From: Aldrovandia affinis
Lineage: Eukaryota; Chordata; Actinopteri; Notacanthiformes; Halosauridae
Length of the DNA: 64,000 nucleotides
Direction: 5' to 3'
Assembly (NCBI GenBank): GCA_029706075.1
Contig: JAINUG010000033.1
Coordinates: forward strand, 2,666,001-2,730,000
This document shows positions 59,980 to 64,000 of this stretch, piece after piece. A model generated the notes under the pieces. The model did no database searches. It was given only the letters and a program-made list of their open reading frames with translations, and was not told where the DNA came from. The position numbers and the translations under genes were made by a program. Each line of letters opens with the position of its first letter. Within the stretch, counting starts at the first letter, position 1.

Positions 59980-61585
59980 CAGTGACGTGCCGTGAGGTTC
60001 ATGGCTGGTGAGGCACTGACTTCATCACAATCAGATTTACAAACATATGAACCCTACAGAGTAGCTTATTCACCATTTGATTGGCAGCAGTTAACGGGTT
60101 ATGTTTAAAATTTCATATCAGCTTTCTTTACACTTACAAACTGTAGTACACAAAAAAGCACATTTAATTAAAAAAACGTTATTATGGTCTTACCATTACT
60201 TATAAATGAAGTCCATGCGCCGCTCCTTCAAAACAAAAGCATCGATAACTTGTTTGTAGAAGTTTTCCTTGTCTTCCTTCAGTTTTAAAATTCTCTCTGT
60301 CTCAATGGAGATCACCGCCAGGGAAGAAAGTCGTCCTTGATCAGTCCTGTTCCGACTGTATGTTTTTAGTATTTTCAGTGCTGAGAATGACCGCTCCACC
60401 GATGCTGTAGTAGCTGGAATAGTGAGCACTAGCTGGAGCAACTTTGTCGCCTCAGGAACAGTTTGAATGAGATCCTTCTGGGCCAAAAAGCTAAGAAGCT
60501 GTCCAGGAGACTTACATTCATCCCTCACCGTTTGTGAGCTATACAGTCCAACGAGATTCGCCTTTAGTTCCACAAAGTCAAAGAATTTGGCATACTTTGA
60601 CAGGCTCTGCAGTTTCGTGTCATCAAAATGTTGTGACATTTCACGGAATTTTGCGCAATCCACCAAACCAAGGAAAGCCAGCTCACCAAAATGATCAAAC
60701 CTAGCCTTCATTTGATGGCTTATGTTATCCAGAATGTTACAGAACAGTCGTTTTCGTTCATATCTAATCGACTGTCTGCCTCCACTCTCTGTCAGGCCAA
60801 GTGGGCTGCATTTCTTCTCAAATCGGTCATAGAAACTGTAGTCTGAAGCAAATCCTTTAGCTCCGGCGTTGGTCTTCCGTTAGTTATTTACCTCCTGCTT
60901 CGATTGAAAGTCCATTTTAGAAAATTGTTTGAGTTTATATATGTAATCCTCCATTGTGAAAGTAAGGCCAGACACGACGAAAAAATAAACTGATGGCGGC
61001 ACTTTACTTGCTAACTGAAGATTGTAGCTTGCTGTCTTATTCTGCAGCCGAGGAGTCGCAAGAAGAATCACTGGGATCACGACGAGTGCCCCCTACCGTG
61101 AGGCAGGAGAACTGCGTGCCTCACTTAGTGCCTCTTCGCAGCCGTTTTACGATTGCTCAGCACAAGAAACACGTTACACACATACAGTTGTTGACAAAAA
61201 AAACACTGTACTTTATATACATCAGCTAAACTATGGAAATTTAATTCATATAGCAAAAGTGTTTGAACATTTTAATAGCGACATACAGAGAGACAGCAAT
61301 ACGGTCTCACTGCATAGTCATTAAGCAATCCATGGTGAGGCTCATCTAGCGGCTGCCTCACAGCACGTCTCTTCTCAGTATTTGAACAGTAAATGTGAAA
61401 ATTCGGCGATTTTGAATTAAAAAATTAAAAAAAGAATAATCTAAAACTGGTGAAGTTAGATAAAAAATAACTTTATAGTGCAAATCACTGGATAAATATA
61501 GCCAATTATTTAATTTTTTCATTTTACATTTTTTTCTTTCCATGATGACAGGTGAGGCACGGCCTCCCCTGACGGCACGTCACTG
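59980..61585 (-). mobile_element. hAT-family transposon, internally deleted (1.6 kb)
   Basis: The ends CAGTGACGTGCCGT (59,980) and ACGGCACGTCACTG (to 61,585) are perfect 14-bp inverted repeats with further similarity inward around GTGAGGCAC. Flanks are CAACAAG (59,973-59,979) and CAACAATG (61,586-61,593), an 8-bp hAT-style duplication with one base lost on the left. Inside, on the minus strand, is a short transposase frame lacking most of the catalytic region. Autonomous hAT elements are usually 2.5-5 kb. Confidence 0.85.
60196..61080 (-). pseudogene. hAT transposase remnant (N-terminal piece joined to C-terminal dimerisation domain)
   Basis: A single minus-strand frame runs from 61,080 to 60,196, interrupted by only one TAA at 60,880-60,882. 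Likely start MEDYIYKLKQF at 60,954. The C-terminal part has LLQLVLTIPATTASVERSFS and ALKILKTYSRN...RLSSLAVISIE, the hAT dimerisation signature. About 230 codons remain after the stop, against more than 600 in intact relatives; the BED-type zinc finger and most of the catalytic core are absent. The bases at the stop read GAGGTAAATAAC, which could also be a spliced donor, so the TAA may not be the sole break. Confidence 0.85.
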
Positions 61586-63350
61586 CAACAATGTAATGAT
61601 ATCCTTGGGATCAAAAAATACTTGACTTACTACTTTTTAGCGCACTTCACATCATTATATGTGGTTTAACTAAGTTTTGACATTGCTGTTGCATGCATAC
61701 TCAGAAGTGTGTGGTGCAACCTCTGCTGTTGTTTAACCTTGCATTTCATCAGTCATGGACCTTTACTCAGACTTTACTTGCACTTAACTTGTAACCACAC
61801 AGCCACCAGACTCTTAAGGGAGAAGTGTGTATTTGCAGGCAGAGTTGTTGAAAGCACATGGTGTAGGCTCAGAGACCTGATAGTTTGATGTTTAGCCTTG
61901 CGTGCTTCAGCTTTCTGCTTTTGCCGACCTCAAGTAATAATGTTTAAAAAAAAAAAAAAGGGCCCAAAGCTGAAATTGAGAGCCTTCCGCTGCATGCGTG
62001 GATGCTACATTCTCTGCTGGAGTCTGCCTGTTGGTTATGAAATGCCAATCTAATCTACCCATGCTGTCATTTGTGGTGATGGATAATCCAAAAAGCAGTG
62101 CTGTAGTCTCCACTTTTAGGACATGTCCTTTGAAAGAAGCACCCATTAAAAGCACCCATTACGCAATGATGTTCTCTCAATGAGCCATTGGCGTTTCACA
62201 ACGGGTCAAGGAGACCCATCCCACAGTAGCGGCCACTCCATCTGACCTGCAGGGGTTTTTCTGTCACAGGGCATTCTGCCCAGGCACATCAGCTGGGAAC
62301 AAAGGGGAAGGAGAGAGGATTTCCTTCAGAAATGCTGCTTGTGTCCATCCGGAGTGACAGAGAGGGAAAATTAGGGCAACATACAGAGGTGCTCACCTTT
62401 AGGGGAATGGCACCACAAGCATCCAGGCTGTCACTGAAGTGGGCTGCTGTGAGGAGGGAAATTCCAGAACCAACTAGAACGTGGCCCATGACTGGCATTG
62501 TGTGTGGGCAGGACAGCCGGGCAGCTGTTTATCTGGTTTCATTTAGAAGGTAATTTTATAAGGATTTTATACTTCTATAACCTTCTTTAACCTTTTTTTT
62601 TCTTTCTTTGGGATTTAAATATATATTTAAATATATTTTTAAGCTTTCTTCTTACTTCATGACGTGAATGTTTTGTTTCCTGATTCCAGTCTATTCATTA
62701 TTCCCCAGGCTAATGCAATTGAAATTCAAAACAATCAGGCCGCTTGCAGCTCGGCAGTGAATCGCATATTTTGCGCCACTGGGATTCTTCTAAGCAGCAT
62801 CCAGATTAAAGGGTGTTACTAAACATCGGCAGCAATGATGTGCAGTGAATGATCTTTCTCTAGCCCGAAGCTCATCGCGAGTCAGACTAACAATGATGGT
62901 TTAGGATAAGGGTGCATGAAAGGGAAATAAAAAATGGACTTTTTATTTATCCATGCCTGTTTGTTTCCTTCCAGATGAATTTGCCACATCTTGTGGGAAA
63001 AAAAGCTAGCCTACAGTTTCCTATAGCTGACCTTGACTCCTGCCTGAACCAGAAAAGAGGAAGCAGCACAGCCACTCAGCTGCAGCATTTTATATTAGGT
63101 TTTAGGACCTAGTGTTTGTAATTGGAAGGTGGTAAAACCCGACTGCAGCTCATGAGATACTTTTTTTTTTGTCTGGATTTTTACATTGAAAGTCCTCTCT
63201 TTTTCCAGTTCCATCTCTCTTTCCCCTCTGATATAAATTAAAATGTGAGTTTATTTTCCCATTTGAATGAGCATTCTTGGTACAAGATCATGGTGCAATT
63301 AAAAGGACTCAAGAGAAGTGAAGTTTTATTTTTAGATTTTTCTCAATGTA
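61586..63350 (+). other. arhgap26: arhgap26 intron 1, middle part
   Basis: No exon recognised. The stretch 62,680-62,890 (CTAATGCAATTGAAATTC, TGCAGTGAATGATC and similar) is non-repetitive and may be a conserved regulatory element, judged only by texture. Confidence 0.35.
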
Positions 63351-63569
63351 CACTACCCGTCAAAAGTTTTAGAACACCCCCATTTTCCAATTTTTACAGA
63401 AATTTTAACAGTTCAAGTCCAGTGAATAACCTGAAATGGTACAAAGGTAAGTGGTAATCTGCCAGAGGTAAAAAAATACAAAAATAAAAGTTTAGGTTAC
63501 CAAAAACTGAAAAATAGTGTAAATATTTTGGCAGTGAGTAGTTTCCTACACCATCAAAAGGCACTTGGA

Positions 63570-63728
63570 AGCTGGAGGAAACTCTGACAGGAAGAGGTCT
63601 GGCAGACCCAAAGCCACAACATAATCAGAAGACAAGTTTCTGAGAGTCAACAGCTTGCGTGATAGGCGACTCACAGGACAACAGCTTCAAGCACAGCTTA
63701 ACACTGGTCGAAGTAAGGAAGAACAACA
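63570..63728 (+). pseudogene. Tc1-like transposase fragment (second family)
   Basis: One plus-strand frame reads GNSDRKRSGRPKATT, then a TAA stop (63,622-63,624), then SEDKFLRVNSLRDRRLTGQQ and LQAQLN. GRPK is the conserved AT-hook-like linker between the two DNA-binding helix-turn-helix parts of Tc1 transposases. The extreme N-terminus is missing, there is an internal stop, and the frame is cut by the SINE; downstream residues KRRLRAACLTGR continue at 63,961-64,000. Confidence 0.82.
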
Positions 63729-63960
63729 GGGCGGCAGTGTAGTGTAATGGTTAGGGAACTGGGCTTGTAACTCAGAGGTTGCTGGTTCGAATACCCAGGT
63801 GGAGCACTGCTGTTGTACCCTTGAGCAAGGTACTTAACCTGAATTGCTTCAGTAAAATATCCAGCTGTATAAATGGATTGTATGTAAAGAAATGTAAACT
63901 GTGTAAGTCGCTCTGGATAAGACCGTCTGCTAAATGCCTAAAATGTAAAATGTAAATGTA
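63729..63960 (+). mobile_element. tRNA-headed SINE with L2/UnaL2-type tail, nested in Tc1
   Basis: The head GGCGGCAGTGTAGTGTAATG leads into TAGTGTAATGGTTAGG (A box) and GGTTCGAATAC (B box, 63,784). The body is TACCCTTGAGCAAGGTACTT, then GTCGCTCTGGATAAGACCG and CTAAATGCC, ending in TGTAAAATGTAAATGTA. Such tails are shared with L2-clade LINEs whose machinery mobilises these SINEs. It is the best preserved copy of the family seen four times in this window. Confidence 0.88.
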
Positions 63961-64000
63961 TGAAGAGAAGACTTCGAGCTGCATGCTTGACAGGTCGAGT

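Larger units (their letters stand above)
63351..64000 (+). mobile_element. Tc1-like transposon, 5' part, interrupted by a SINE and running off the window
   Basis: Starts after a TA at 63,349-63,350 with CACTACCCGTCAAAAGTTTT and AGAACACCCCCATTTTCC, the same end as at 57,462. A transposase N-terminal region follows on the plus strand. A SINE occupies 63,729-63,960, after which transposase sequence resumes (AAGAGAAGACTTCGAGCTGC) to the window end. Confidence 0.88.

Overview
The window is nuclear DNA from a ray-finned, most likely teleost, fish. It holds a vertebrate-type spry4 coding exon, a three-exon fgf1 and the first coding exon of arhgap26. The non-coding DNA carries fish-typical mobile DNA (Tc1-like and hAT transposons, a DANA/V-SINE-like element, tRNA-headed SINEs with an L2-type tail) and long (GA)n, (CT)n and (CA)n arrays. 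Species cannot be fixed from the sequence. The order spry4(-), fgf1(-), arhgap26(+) matches the human 5q31 neighbourhood SPRY4-FGF1-ARHGAP26, so this is an old conserved block.

Layout. Positions 1-9,200 are intergenic DNA downstream of spry4, with microsatellites and old repeats but no gene that I recognise. Positions about 9,300-13,560 are spry4 3' flank, including an unresolved 3' UTR. The spry4 protein is read in one exon (13,561-14,496, minus). A predicted intron (14,550-16,513) and 5' UTR exon follow. Beyond that exon lies a CpG-bearing candidate promoter built from about five copies of a 52-53 bp degenerate repeat with NRF1-like sites (16,698-16,919). Positions 18,437-20,183 are a dead Tc1-like transposon with a duplicated tRNA-like unit inside it. 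About 20-49 kb is a long gene-free interval between spry4 and fgf1. It holds simple repeats (one (GA)n of about 160 bp), SINE remnants, a GC-rich cluster of inverted repeats, a 12-bp hairpin and a few stretches that look like conserved non-coding DNA.

fgf1 (49,296-51,224 coding, minus) splices cleanly to 155 codons, the length of human FGF1. An upstream donor at 52,993 and a TATA-like box suggest a non-coding first exon. Positions 53.2-58.1 kb separate the divergent fgf1 and arhgap26 genes and carry SINEs, one with a perfect 12-bp target duplication. arhgap26 exon 1 is at 58,822-58,975 (plus) and its first intron runs off the window. That intron contains a defective 1.6 kb hAT element with intact ends and a Tc1-like element interrupted by a SINE.

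Functionally, fgf1 encodes a growth factor acting through receptor tyrosine kinases. spry4 encodes a feedback inhibitor of the Ras/MAPK signal those receptors produce. arhgap26 encodes a BAR-PH-RhoGAP-SH3 protein linking membrane curvature to Rho GTPases. I found no CRISPR array, operon or evident new multi-gene system. The most novel features are the periodic repeat upstream of spry4 and the nested transposon structures.
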